Source: Roseiarcus sp963798015 (GTDB lineage: Bacteria; Pseudomonadota; Alphaproteobacteria; Rhizobiales; Beijerinckiaceae). Taken from it: a DNA stretch of 64,000 nucleotides. Both the position numbers and the translations under genes were made by a program. Location of the stretch: NCBI GenBank assembly GCA_963798015.1, contig CAWCSA010000005.1, positions 372,001-436,000 on the forward strand, in the 5' to 3' direction. Positions 35,632 to 43,868 of the stretch are shown one piece after another. Within the stretch, counting starts at the first letter, position 1. Each line of letters starts with the position of its first letter. A model generated the notes under the pieces. The model saw only the letters and a list, made by a program, of their open reading frames with translations. It made no database searches and had not been told where the DNA came from.

Positions 35632-36071
35632 ATCCGAAGCGCGTCCAACGAGCGCTGGGCTTCCTGCCATAGCAGAGAGAGCAAGGCAAGGTGGCCGCGC
35701 CGCGTCGGGGTCACGCGGCGTTTCAGACAAAGCGCTTTCGCAGCGGGCCGGGCGAGGCGCGAGACAGCTGCACGACAATTCGTTTCTTTAATTCAGAATG
35801 CGTGCTATATGTTTTAGTGGACCCATGCTCAATGTCTCGCGCGCCAGTAAGAACGATAATCACGCGATCATGACGTTATAAACGATGCTATGAGGAAAGA
35901 ATTTTTTATTACAATTGCTCGTAACTCATTGAAAAGGCTCATTCTGAAAAAGTAAACGTTAGTAAATGAAAGCAAATTTACTAACGTTTACGATCGTTTA
36001 CTAGCGTTTATTGGCGCTTATGAAACTGGCGTGCCGCCCCTGGGCGCACGTCGAGGCCGCATGTCCGTTCG
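35632..36071. other. AT-rich 440-base spacer with repeat cluster
   Basis: From about 35770 to 36020 the base composition is clearly more AT-rich than the rest of the window. No open frame here looks real; the frame at 35453-35689 is only a translation across the tRNA. The spacer contains the repeat cluster at 35952-36024, listed next. Confidence 0.55.
35952..36024. repeat. Inverted and 10-base-phased repeat cluster
   Basis: GTAAACGTTAGTAAA (35952-35966) and TTTACTAACGTTTAC (35977-35991) are perfect 15-base inverted arms with a ten-base spacer. From 35985 a ten-base direct repeat follows: CGTTTACGAT, CGTTTACTAG, CGTTTATTGG, CGCTTATGAA. Helically phased copies like these suggest cooperative protein binding (operator or iteron-like). 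The array ends 48 bases beyond the stop of the minus-strand DUF3280 gene, so it is not at that gene's promoter. Confidence 0.65.
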
Positions 36072-36698
36072 TCATGGAGCCGCCAAGAGGTAGTTCTTCA
36101 CCAGATAGGTCAGCCCCCGGGTCCACGATTCGTCGGTGTTGCCGCGAATGTCGACGCTGTGGACAAACGCCAATTTTCCGGCCGCGACGTTGGCCATGTA
36201 GACGTTGATGTTGAGGATGAGATCCGACACTTTCTGGACCACGATCCACGCGACGGTATCGGCGCCAAGCTCTTTGCCATAGCCAAATTCGCACCCACCG
36301 CAGGCGCCGATCTCCGGACCGGCCGCAATTTTTCCCGCTTTATCCGCAGGTATGGACACGAACGTATACCGGCCGGAGGCTTCGAGCTTTGCCTTGAACA
36401 GGGTCGCGATCAGGGCAAGGCGGGCCCGCTCCGCGCCGGTCGTCGGCTCCAGATCCTCATGGTCGTTCAGGAACTTGACGTTGAGCAACGCGACGGTCTT
36501 GGCTGGTTCAGTTGGCGCCGCCGCAGCCGCTTGGCGGGCGCCAATGGCAAGGGGTCCGAAGATGAACAACGCGGCAAGCCCCCATGCGATTAGCACAGCG
36601 CGGCGCCGCGCGGGCTGGCCATTGCGCCGACAAAGGCCCACACTGCAGCCGGCGTCGGCCGCGACTTCAAACGGTGCTCTAGCTTCCGAACAATTCAT
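36072..36698 (-). CDS. DUF3280 family exported/anchored protein
   Basis: 208 residues from ATG 36698 (MNCSEARAPFEVA). A basic stretch, then one hydrophobic helix (about 40-65, AVLIAWGLAALFIFGPLAIG), is followed by a periplasmic domain beginning KTVALLNVKFLNDHEDLEP. It has a vicinal-type GACGGCEFGYGKELGAD motif, then VSDLILNINVYMANV. This is the DUF3280/DUF2380 layout, in which proteins are often encoded next to PQQ-alcohol-dehydrogenase genes. Divergent from the solute-binding gene at 36846. Function unknown. The N-terminus is longer than a normal signal peptide, so it may be membrane-anchored. Confidence 0.72.
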   Translation of the reverse strand: MNCSEARAPFEVAADAGCSVGLCRRNGQPARRRAVLIAWGLAALFIFGPLAIGARQAAAAAPTEPAKTVALLNVKFLNDHEDLEPTTGAERARLALIATLFKAKLEASGRYTFVSIPADKAGKIAAGPEIGACGGCEFGYGKELGADTVAWIVVQKVSDLILNINVYMANVAAGKLAFVHSVDIRGNTDESWTRGLTYLVKNYLLAAP

Positions 36699-36845
36699 CG
36701 TTTCATCTCTTTCCGACGGCCTTTGGCCGCACATCGCCGAGGCATTTGGCCGCTGGGCTTGTCCGATCGGCTGGGCCATCGCAGACTAAACGCTCATCCG
36801 GTGCTATCGGGTACTTTGCGTATGGATCGACTAGGAGGATCGCCC

Positions 36846-38072
36846 ATGCCTGCAAGGTTCACGCGGCTGCTTCTGGGCGTCTGGCTCGCCGTCGCGGCGC
36901 TGACTGGCCTGGCCACGGATGCGTCGGCGCAAATTCCGGGTGACACGATCAAGATCGGCGTGTTGAGCGATTTTTCCGGTCCGTTCGCCGATCAGGTCGG
37001 CAAGGGATCGTTCGTCGGCGCTCAACTCGCGGCCGAGGATTTCGCCAAGGAGGCGGGCGGCCTCAAGGTGGAGGTCATTTTCGCGGACCATCAGAACAAG
37101 CCCGACATCGGCGTGGCCATTGCACGGCGATGGGTGGATGTGGAGGGCGTCGACGCGATCGTCGACCTCGCCAACTCGGGCGTTGGGCTCGCCGTCAATA
37201 CCCTGATGCATGAAAAGAATCGCGCGATGCTTGCATCCGCGACCGCGACCTCCGACCTGACCGGAAAATTCTGTCAGCCGTCCACTGTCCAATGGGCTCT
37301 CGACACCTGGGCGCTCGGAAACGCGGTCGGCCGCACGATCACGAAAACGGGCGGTTCGACCTGGTTCTTCATCAGCTTCGACTATGCTCTCGGCAAGGCT
37401 CTGCAACGTGACGCGACTGAGGCGATCGTCAAGGCGGGCGGCTCGGTGCTTGGCTCGGTTTCGCATCCGCTCGGCGCAACCGACTTCGGCTCCTATCTGC
37501 TACAAGCGCAAGCGTCGGGCGCCAAAGTGATCGCTCTCGCCGACACCGGAGCCGACGCGATCAACGCCATCCGCCAGGCGGCGGAGTTTCAGATCGTCGG
37601 GCCTGATCGCAGGCTCGCGGCGCTCTTCCTGCAGATTACCGACATCGATGCGCTTGGATTGAGCGCGGCGCAGGGCCTCATCCTGTCAGAAGCCTTCTAT
37701 TGGGATCTCAATGATGCGACGCGCGCCTTCGCCGCCCGCTTCGCCGAACGGATGGGCGGCAAGATGCCGACCGAGGACCAGGCCGCGGCCTATTCGGCGA
37801 CGCTGGCCTATCTGCGCGCCGCCAAGACGGCGGGAACCATCGAAGGTGATAAGGTGGTCACTGAGATGAAGAAGTCGCCGATCGACGATCCGCTCTTCGG
37901 CCACGTCGTCGTGCGCCCCGACGGCCGTGCGACGCACGCGATGTATGTGTTCAAGGTCAAGTCGCCGCAACAATCGAAGAGCCGGTACGACATCTATGAT
38001 CTCATCGAAACGATCCCGCCCGAGGCCGCCTTCCGGCCGCTCGATCAAGGCGGATGCCCGCTCGTGAAGTGA
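36846..38072 (+). CDS. ABC-type solute-binding protein, branched-chain amino acid family
   Basis: 408 residues. The signal peptide ends DASAQ (about 28). The Peripla_BP_6 domain begins TIKIGVLSDFSGPFADQVGKG (cited in part) and contains VDAIVDLANSGVGLAVN and HPLGATDFGSYLLQAQ. No permease or ATPase of the liv type is adjacent. Proteins of this type are commonly found beside PQQ-dependent methanol dehydrogenase genes in alphaproteobacteria, and the DUF3280 gene next door fits that setting. AGGAGGATCGCCC precedes the ATG. The ligand is unknown. Confidence 0.82.
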   Translation: MPARFTRLLLGVWLAVAALTGLATDASAQIPGDTIKIGVLSDFSGPFADQVGKGSFVGAQLAAEDFAKEAGGLKVEVIFADHQNKPDIGVAIARRWVDVEGVDAIVDLANSGVGLAVNTLMHEKNRAMLASATATSDLTGKFCQPSTVQWALDTWALGNAVGRTITKTGGSTWFFISFDYALGKALQRDATEAIVKAGGSVLGSVSHPLGATDFGSYLLQAQASGAKVIALADTGADAINAIRQAAEFQIVGPDRRLAALFLQITDIDALGLSAAQGLILSEAFYWDLNDATRAFAARFAERMGGKMPTEDQAAAYSATLAYLRAAKTAGTIEGDKVVTEMKKSPIDDPLFGHVVVRPDGRATHAMYVFKVKSPQQSKSRYDIYDLIETIPPEAAFRPLDQGGCPLVK

Positions 38073-38117
38073 GCGGGCGATTGGAGCGCGTCGCTGCCGG
38101 CTGATCGGAGGAACATT

Positions 38118-38504
38118 ATGAGCCAGGAGTCCAAAGAGCGCGTCTATTCAGCAGACGAGATCGCGACGCGGCTTGGCCGCGAGCTTCCGCATTGGCGCTA
38201 CGAAAACGGCTGGATCAGACGGACTTTCCGCACCTCCGGCTGGAAGGGCACATTGATGGTGATCAACGCGGTCGGCCACCTCGCGGAGGCCGCCTGGCAT
38301 CATCCCGATATCGCCGCGTCCTACGCCTGGGTCGAGGTGAAATTACAAAACCATAGCGCCAAGGGGATCACCGACAAGGACTTCGAACTTGCGCGCAAGA
38401 TCGAGGACTTCGTCTCATGGCGTCCCGGCCAAGAGGGCGGCGCCCTCGAAGGGACGCCGAGCGGCGATCAGCGATTCGCCTATATCAAGTATGATGACAA
38501 GTGA
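38118..38504 (+). CDS. phhB: Pterin-4a-carbinolamine dehydratase
   Basis: 128 residues. The conserved core AEAAWHHPDIAASYAWVEV and KLQNHSAKGITDKDFELA holds the catalytic His-His-Pro and Asp-Phe of the PCD/DCoH family. Classic enzymes dehydrate 4a-hydroxytetrahydrobiopterin. In methylotroph C1 clusters the same fold may act on another pterin, so an H4MPT-linked role is possible but inferred. It is longer than the typical 95-110 residues because of a C-terminal tail. TCGGAGGAACATT precedes the ATG. It is probably co-transcribed with the solute-binding gene 45 bases upstream. Confidence 0.88.
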   Translation: MSQESKERVYSADEIATRLGRELPHWRYENGWIRRTFRTSGWKGTLMVINAVGHLAEAAWHHPDIAASYAWVEVKLQNHSAKGITDKDFELARKIEDFVSWRPGQEGGALEGTPSGDQRFAYIKYDDK

Positions 38505-38797
38505 TGCGCGATTGGGTCGATGAGATCGTGCTCATCGGTCTCGAGAGGCGGCGAAAGCGCCGGGTCCTGCACCCGAACGCAATTCAAGAAAGATCGGCAA
38601 TTTCTTTCGACATTTTCTTGCCAAGCTGGCTTGAGTCCGGTATATTGTTTTTCAGAAATTTCTCAAAATTCCGCTTGTCGATTTCCGTGGCCGACTTGAC
38701 TGGGTATAAGGCTTGAGGGCCGGAACGACTCCTAAACTGGGCCGCAATCCATTGAAATCGCTCAAAACGGACTCGTTAACGGCGCGCCCGCGCCGTT

Positions 38798-39544
38798 TCA
38801 ATTGGGAGGCGGGGATTCAGCCTGACCCCGCAGGGCGTCGATCCGCGCTGCGATCGTCTTGCACGCTTCGTCGGTCATCGCCGCGCGTGGCGTCTCGACT
38901 TCAATCTCACCGACCACATGCGCCGGCCGCGCGGAAAGCACGAAGATTCGATCGGCGAGGGCAATCGCCTCGTCGACGTCGTGGGTGACGAGCACGGTGA
39001 TCATGCGCCGGCTTTCGACGAGCCACGCCAAGTCGCGCTGCAACTGCCGAGCGAGCGGCCTATCGAGCGAAACGAACGGCTCGTCGAGCAACAGCAACGT
39101 TGGGCGGACGGCGAACGCGCGCGCGAGCGCTACACGTCGTGCTAGACCGATCGAGAGTTCGCCTGGAAAATGCGTCCGGTGCTCGGAGAGGCCGAGCGCG
39201 GCGAATAAGGCTGCGACCTCGGCTTCGCTGGCGCCGGGCGCGGCGAGACGCAAATTGTCCTCGACGCTGCGCCACGGCAAGAGCCGCGGCTCCTGAAAAA
39301 CCATGCCTACCTTGGCATCGGCGGGGAGCTGGACCGATCCGTCGAAATCGCGATCGAGGCCGGCGAGAATGCGCATCAGCGTTGATTTGCCGCAGCCGGA
39401 AGGTCCGATCAGCGCGCCGGTCTGGCCCTCCTGGAGCGCGAAGGAAAGATTGGTAAGAACCGGAACGCTTTGCCCTGAGGCGGTCCGAAAGGATTTTCTC
39501 GTGACGCGCGCCTCAAGCGACGCGGGGTCGCCAACGCGAGACAT
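38798..39544 (-). CDS. ABC transporter ATP-binding protein, NitT/TauT type
   Basis: 248 residues from ATG 39544 (MSRVGDPASL). Walker A GPSGCGKST, Q-loop VFQEPRLLPW, a variant signature LSIGLARRVALARA (in place of LSGGQ), Walker B LLLLDEPF and H-loop VTHDVDEA. It overlaps the permease gene by 32 bases. It is last in a seven-gene minus-strand run starting at 45106. With the next two genes it forms a complete sulfonate/nitrate/taurine-type importer; the substrate here is unknown. The 293-base stretch downstream (38505-38797) holds no gene I can support. Confidence 0.87.
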   Translation of the reverse strand: MSRVGDPASLEARVTRKSFRTASGQSVPVLTNLSFALQEGQTGALIGPSGCGKSTLMRILAGLDRDFDGSVQLPADAKVGMVFQEPRLLPWRSVEDNLRLAAPGASEAEVAALFAALGLSEHRTHFPGELSIGLARRVALARAFAVRPTLLLLDEPFVSLDRPLARQLQRDLAWLVESRRMITVLVTHDVDEAIALADRIFVLSARPAHVVGEIEVETPRAAMTDEACKTIAARIDALRGQAESPPPN

Positions 39545-40253
39545 GACGTTCAAAGGGTTGCACCGCGAATGTTTCGATGACGAGCATGATCGCCGTGAAG
39601 GGCAGGGCGTAGGCGAGCATTAACGGAACGTCGAACAACTGGAAGGCGGTATTGATTTCGAATCCCACCCCGTTTGGACGGCCCATCAGCTCGACCACCA
39701 GCACGATTTTCCAGACAAGCGACAGCCCCCCGCGGGTCGCCGCAGCGAAATAGGGCGCGAGCTGTGGCGCGACGACATGGGCGAGCCGCTTCGCTCGAGA
39801 AAAGCCGAACACCTGCGCCATTTCGTCGAGCCTCGAATCGAGCGCGCGCACCCCCTCGCGTATGGTGACGGCGGTGACCGGCAATTTGTTGAGGGCCACA
39901 GCGCCGATCGCCGCCGCCTCGTTAAGGCCAACCCAGATATAGGCGAGGACAATGATGACCAGGGCGGGCAGGTTCAAGAGCACGATGATCCATGGGTCGG
40001 ACGCGCGATCAAACACAGCGCTGCGTCCCATGGTGTAGCCAATCGCCGATCCAATCGCCATCGCAAGCATGAACGCCGCCGCGACGCGGGCGAGCGTGAC
40101 GCCGAGCGCTGCAAACAGCGCGCCGGAGGCGGCCTCAGATCTCATCGTAGCCAGCACCGCCATCGGACCTGGAAGCAGCCGCGGATTGGCGAAAGATGCG
40201 GCGACCTGCCACAGACAAATGAGCGCGAGGAGCGAGATGAGACGCGCCGTCAC
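39513..40253 (-). CDS. ABC transporter permease, NitT/TauT type
   Basis: 246 residues with about six hydrophobic helices. The EAA-type loop lies around MAQVFGFSRAKRLAHVVAPQLAPYF, cited in part, which contacts the ATPase. The N-terminus MTARLISLLALICLWQVAAS is a membrane helix. The gene starts four bases after the stop of the binding-protein gene, and its 3' end overlaps the ATPase gene. It belongs to the SsuC/TauC/NrtB family of importers. Confidence 0.87.
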   Translation of the reverse strand: MTARLISLLALICLWQVAASFANPRLLPGPMAVLATMRSEAASGALFAALGVTLARVAAAFMLAMAIGSAIGYTMGRSAVFDRASDPWIIVLLNLPALVIIVLAYIWVGLNEAAAIGAVALNKLPVTAVTIREGVRALDSRLDEMAQVFGFSRAKRLAHVVAPQLAPYFAAATRGGLSLVWKIVLVVELMGRPNGVGFEINTAFQLFDVPLMLAYALPFTAIMLVIETFAVQPFERHVSRWRPRVA

Positions 40254-40256
40254 GCT

Positions 40257-41237
40257 CTATTCGCTCATCGCGGGATCATAGAAGAGACCGGCGTCAAGGT
40301 CCTTGGCCTTGCCGACCAGCGCCTCGCCGCCGACCTCCGCCAATCGCCGATACAGAACACGCGCGTCCGCGGCTTCCTCGGCAATCGTCCGTTTAGGCAC
40401 GCCTTCGAGATAGCGTTGGCGATAGACAGCCAGCGCTGCGTCATCTTTCAACCGGAGCCGCGCCTTGATCGGCGCCCAGGCGCTCGGATCTTTGGCCAAG
40501 ATTTTCCGCGCCTCAGCCGCCGCGGCGAAATAGCGCCGCAGAAGATCCTTGTGCGAAGTGGCGAATGCGTCGCTGAACACATAGCCGGTCATCGCTAGCG
40601 GGCCGCTCGCGCCGAGGGTCTTCTGGATATCGGCCATTTCGATCGCACGGCGGAAGCCGCGCCCCTCGAGATCGGCCGAGAAATTCCAGTATTCGAGCGC
40701 AGCCCCGGTCTCGCCCTGGACGAGCTTCTCGGCGATGAGCGGCGGCGCGCCGTATGAAGGCCGGGCTTCCTTGGTAAGGTCGAGCCCCTTGCTAAGGGCC
40801 GCCGCCCGCAGCAAAATCCAGCTCTTGTCCAGCGGTCCGCCGGCGACGCCAATGGATCGGCCCGCGAGGTCGGCGACCGCGTGGACCGGTGAATCCTTGG
40901 GCGCCATCACCGCGCCGAGCGCGCTCGAATAGGGCGTGAACAGGAGCTTGTCGCCTAGCGATCGTTCGCGCGCCGCCCAAAGCCAGTCCCCAACGACCAT
41001 GTCGACGGCGCCGCCCATGAGCGCAATCTTGCCCGCTTCGGTTGAAGCCAGCTCGGTCGTCTCGATGTCCAGATTGGCGGCCTTGTCGAGCCCGCGCGCT
41101 TTGATCACCTCGATTTCCCAGGAAGCCGTTCCGGTCTTTTGGATCGCAAGACGCACTCGGTCGGCGGCCTCGGCGTCCGACATTAAAAAGGCGCTCGCGG
41201 CGAAAGCGAAGGCGGCGATGATCATGCGCTCGATCAT
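40257..41237 (-). CDS. ABC solute-binding protein, NitT/TauT type
   Basis: 326 residues. ATG 41237 is chosen because AAGGA sits six bases ahead; ATG 41243 is the alternative. The signal peptide ends DAEAAD (about 25). The fold is periplasmic-binding type II, with LASTEAGKIALMGGAVDMVVGDW (cited in part) and PYGAPPLIAEKL-like hinge features (SYGAPPLIAEKL). The C-terminal half resembles SsuA/TauA-like proteins. It adjoins the ABC-2 type genes, hinting that both transport modules serve the same process. Confidence 0.83.
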   Translation of the reverse strand: MIERMIIAAFAFAASAFLMSDAEAADRVRLAIQKTGTASWEIEVIKARGLDKAANLDIETTELASTEAGKIALMGGAVDMVVGDWLWAARERSLGDKLLFTPYSSALGAVMAPKDSPVHAVADLAGRSIGVAGGPLDKSWILLRAAALSKGLDLTKEARPSYGAPPLIAEKLVQGETGAALEYWNFSADLEGRGFRRAIEMADIQKTLGASGPLAMTGYVFSDAFATSHKDLLRRYFAAAAEARKILAKDPSAWAPIKARLRLKDDAALAVYRQRYLEGVPKRTIAEEAADARVLYRRLAEVGGEALVGKAKDLDAGLFYDPAMSE

Positions 41238-41263
41238 GGGCATTCCTTGACCTAGGCCCCGCA

Positions 41264-42103
41264 TCACCCGCCCCGGCGCATGAGCATGCCGCGCGCCGGA
41301 TCGTAGGCAATCACCGCGCCGCCGAGGAACACGACCGTGCATCCCGTCACAACCGCGAGCGCCAGCCAATTGACCTGCTCGTAGAAGGCGAAGCGGATGA
41401 GTTCCACTGAATGGGTGAAAGGATTCAGCCGGCAGACGGTCGCCAGCCATGGGCTTCCCTCCTGCACGCGCCACAGCGGATAGAGGGCTGAGGACGCGAA
41501 AAACATCGGAAAAATGACGAAGTTCATCACCCCGGCGAAATTCTCGAGTTGCTTGATGAGCGACGACAACAGCATGCCGAGCGCGCCAAGCATCAACCCG
41601 GACAGCGCCAGCGCCGGCAGCACGGTCAGATAGCCCCACCAGGTCGGCGGCTCGATCTCCCAGAAATAAGCGATGACAAGAAACGCATAGACCTGCAAAA
41701 TCGAAACAGCGACGCCCGCGATCAGCTTCGACGTGAGGAGAAACCAGCGCGGCGCAGGACTCACTAGAAGCATGCGCATGCTGCCCATTTCGCGGTCGTA
41801 GACCATCGACAGGGAGGATTGCATGCCGTTGAAGAGCTGGATCATCGCGATCAGCCCCGGCGCGATATAGACCTCGTAGAGAACATAGGTGTCGTACGGC
41901 GGCATGATCGACACGCCGAGCGTCTGTCGAAATCCGGCTGCGAAAATGAACAGCCAGACCAACGGGCGCACAAGCGCGGAGATGAAGCGCTCGCGCTGGT
42001 GGAGAAACCGCAGGCTCTCGCGCCATACAATGCCGTAAAGGCAGATCAGGCGCTGTGTCCAGCCGAACGGTCGCTCACTGTCTAAGACGGCGTCGCTCAC
42101 CAT
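41264..42103 (-). CDS. ABC-2 type permease of the PQQ-alcohol-dehydrogenase-associated system
   Basis: 279 residues with six predicted helices and the ABC-2 pattern (RPLVWLFIFAAGFRQTLG, MPPYDTYVLYEVYIAPGL, YDREMGSMRMLLVSP). This matches the permease family (PedC-like) found with PQQ-dependent alcohol dehydrogenases. In Methylobacterium extorquens the related lut cluster includes an ABC membrane component used in lanthanide uptake. The gene starts inside the end of the ATPase gene (seven-base overlap). Confidence 0.82.
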   Translation of the reverse strand: MVSDAVLDSERPFGWTQRLICLYGIVWRESLRFLHQRERFISALVRPLVWLFIFAAGFRQTLGVSIMPPYDTYVLYEVYIAPGLIAMIQLFNGMQSSLSMVYDREMGSMRMLLVSPAPRWFLLTSKLIAGVAVSILQVYAFLVIAYFWEIEPPTWWGYLTVLPALALSGLMLGALGMLLSSLIKQLENFAGVMNFVIFPMFFASSALYPLWRVQEGSPWLATVCRLNPFTHSVELIRFAFYEQVNWLALAVVTGCTVVFLGGAVIAYDPARGMLMRRGG

Positions 42104-42876
42104 TCGCCTCCTTCCTTGCCGTCGCTCGTCAAGGACGTGAACGCCTCGCCGATTGAGCGCGCGCCCGCCTCACCAATAACGGAACGGGAGGGACCGTTCG
42201 CGAGCACCCGCCCCTGATGCAGCACCACAACATGATCGTCATCGCGAATCTCGTCGACGAGATGGGTCGCCCAAAGGACCCCTATTCCTTCGTCAGCGAC
42301 GAGGGTCCGTACGACCTCGAGGATCCCGGCCCGCGCCTTGATGTCGAGCCCCGCCGTCGGCTCGTCAAGCAGCAACATGCGCGGCCGGTGCAGAAGCGCC
42401 CGCGCGATCTCGACCCGCCGCATCTGACCGCCGGAAAGGAAGCGCACCTTGTCGCCGGCCCGGTCGGCGAGACCGACGCGGGCGAGTTGGATCGCCCCTC
42501 GCTGGCGCGTTTCACGCGCGCCGATGCCATGCAAAGCGCCATGGTAGGCAAGGTTCTGCGCGACGCTTAGGTCAGGATCAAGCGTGCGCTGCTGAAACAC
42601 GACCCCAAGCAGCGCGAGAGCGGCGCCGCTATTGCGCGCGACGTCGCGGCCGAAAATGCGCACAGCTCCCGATCGACTCACATAAAGATGCGTAATCACC
42701 GAGAATAACGTGCTCTTGCCGGCGCCGTTCAAGCCCAAGAGCACGGTAAAACTGGACGGCGCGACGACGAAGGTCACCTTGTCCAGGGCTACCCGCGGCC
42801 CGTAAGCGTGCGACACGTCCTCGACCGAGAGCGCGCTGACAGTCGCCTTCGACGCTACCTCGGCAACGACAGTCAT
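42097..42876 (-). CDS. ABC ATP-binding protein of the PQQ-alcohol-dehydrogenase-associated system
   Basis: 259 residues from ATG 42876, overlapping the beta-propeller stop by four bases. Walker A GLNGAGKST, Q-loop VFQQRTLDPDLS, signature LSGGQMRRVEIARA, Walker B MLLLDEPTAGLD and H-loop WATHLVDE. It is the ATPase partner of the ABC-2 permease. It corresponds to the PQQ_ABC_ATP family known next to ped/xox genes; direct role in lanthanide or alcohol transport is inferred. Confidence 0.86.
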   Translation of the reverse strand: MTVVAEVASKATVSALSVEDVSHAYGPRVALDKVTFVVAPSSFTVLLGLNGAGKSTLFSVITHLYVSRSGAVRIFGRDVARNSGAALALLGVVFQQRTLDPDLSVAQNLAYHGALHGIGARETRQRGAIQLARVGLADRAGDKVRFLSGGQMRRVEIARALLHRPRMLLLDEPTAGLDIKARAGILEVVRTLVADEGIGVLWATHLVDEIRDDDHVVVLHQGRVLANGPSRSVIGEAGARSIGEAFTSLTSDGKEGGEW

Positions 42877-43868
42877 TGTTTCGAGATCGCGACGCCCCAA
42901 GGAAACGAACCGACGGGAATCGATTTGATCACCTTCAGCGCGGCCACATCGATAACCGATACGTCATTCGAGACGCCGTTGGTCGACAACAGATACTTAC
43001 CGTCCGGGGTCAGCTCCAATTGCCAAACTCGCTGGCCGACAAGCAAATATTTGAGCACCTGCTTGGTCGCCGCGTCGATGACCGCGACGCGATTGGCCGG
43101 ACCTGTTGCGACGAAGGCCAGCTTGCCGTCGGCGCTGAAACGGATGCCGACCGGCTGGATCTGCTCCTTCGCGAGGCCTGGCACATCGAACGTGATGGTA
43201 TGCGTGACGACGTGCTTGACCGGATCGATGACGCTGACTGTTCCCCCGACCTCGGATGTCACCCACAGCTCCGAGCCATCTTTGTTGTACTCGGCGTAGC
43301 GCGGACGGGGAGGCACGAGAATGTTGGCCACCATCTTCTTGTTCCGCCAGTCGATCAGGTGGGCCATGCTGGTCGTCTCGGACGTATTGACGACGACGGA
43401 GCCATCGGGACTGACAGCCACTCCTTCAGGTTCGACGCCCACTGGGAATTCGCTGACCACCTTGCGGGTCGCGATGTCGATTGCGGTCAGAAGCGCATCG
43501 TTTTCGTTGGCGACAAAAAGGAGTTTCCCATCCGGGCTCACGCGCAATTGCTCGGGATCGGGACCCGACGGCAGTTCGCCAACTTCCTTCAGGGTCTTCG
43601 TGTCGATAATCGCGATCGTATCATCGTCGCCGAGGCAAACGAACATCAGTGCATCGTCCTTGCTGAGCGCTATGCCGCGCGGCCTTTGGCCGGTCTTGAC
43701 GGTGCGGGTGACCTCGAGTTTGTCAACGTCGATCACCGAGATCGAATTGCCCTTCTCATTCGTGATATAAGCGGTAACCGCTGCGGCGGGGCTGGAAAGG
43801 ACGCCCAGGCTGGCCAAAAGGATCAGGACGGTGAAGCCGTCCGCCACACGTTTTACTGAAGTTTGCAT
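42873..43868 (-). CDS. Periplasmic YVTN beta-propeller protein, PQQ-associated
   Basis: 331 residues from ATG 43868. The signal peptide ends SSPAAAV (about 30). Repeated blades carry YVTN-type motifs: AYITNEKGNSISVIDVDK, LRVSPDGKLLFVANEND, VAVSPDGSVVVNTSE, LWVTSEVGGTVSVIDP and LLSTNGVSNDVSVIDV. This is the PQQ-dependent catabolism-associated beta-propeller family. It is translated between the solute-binding gene (16-base overlap) and the ATPase (four-base overlap), so it is part of the transport operon. Possible metal or cofactor handling is inferred. Confidence 0.87.
   Translation of the reverse strand: MQTSVKRVADGFTVLILLASLGVLSSPAAAVTAYITNEKGNSISVIDVDKLEVTRTVKTGQRPRGIALSKDDALMFVCLGDDDTIAIIDTKTLKEVGELPSGPDPEQLRVSPDGKLLFVANENDALLTAIDIATRKVVSEFPVGVEPEGVAVSPDGSVVVNTSETTSMAHLIDWRNKKMVANILVPPRPRYAEYNKDGSELWVTSEVGGTVSVIDPVKHVVTHTITFDVPGLAKEQIQPVGIRFSADGKLAFVATGPANRVAVIDAATKQVLKYLLVGQRVWQLELTPDGKYLLSTNGVSNDVSVIDVAALKVIKSIPVGSFPWGVAISKQ

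Noticed and set aside
38501..38716. Possible 71-codon gene after the pterin dehydratase
   Set aside because: It lacks recognisable features, a good ribosome site and typical codon use; it is more likely spacer.
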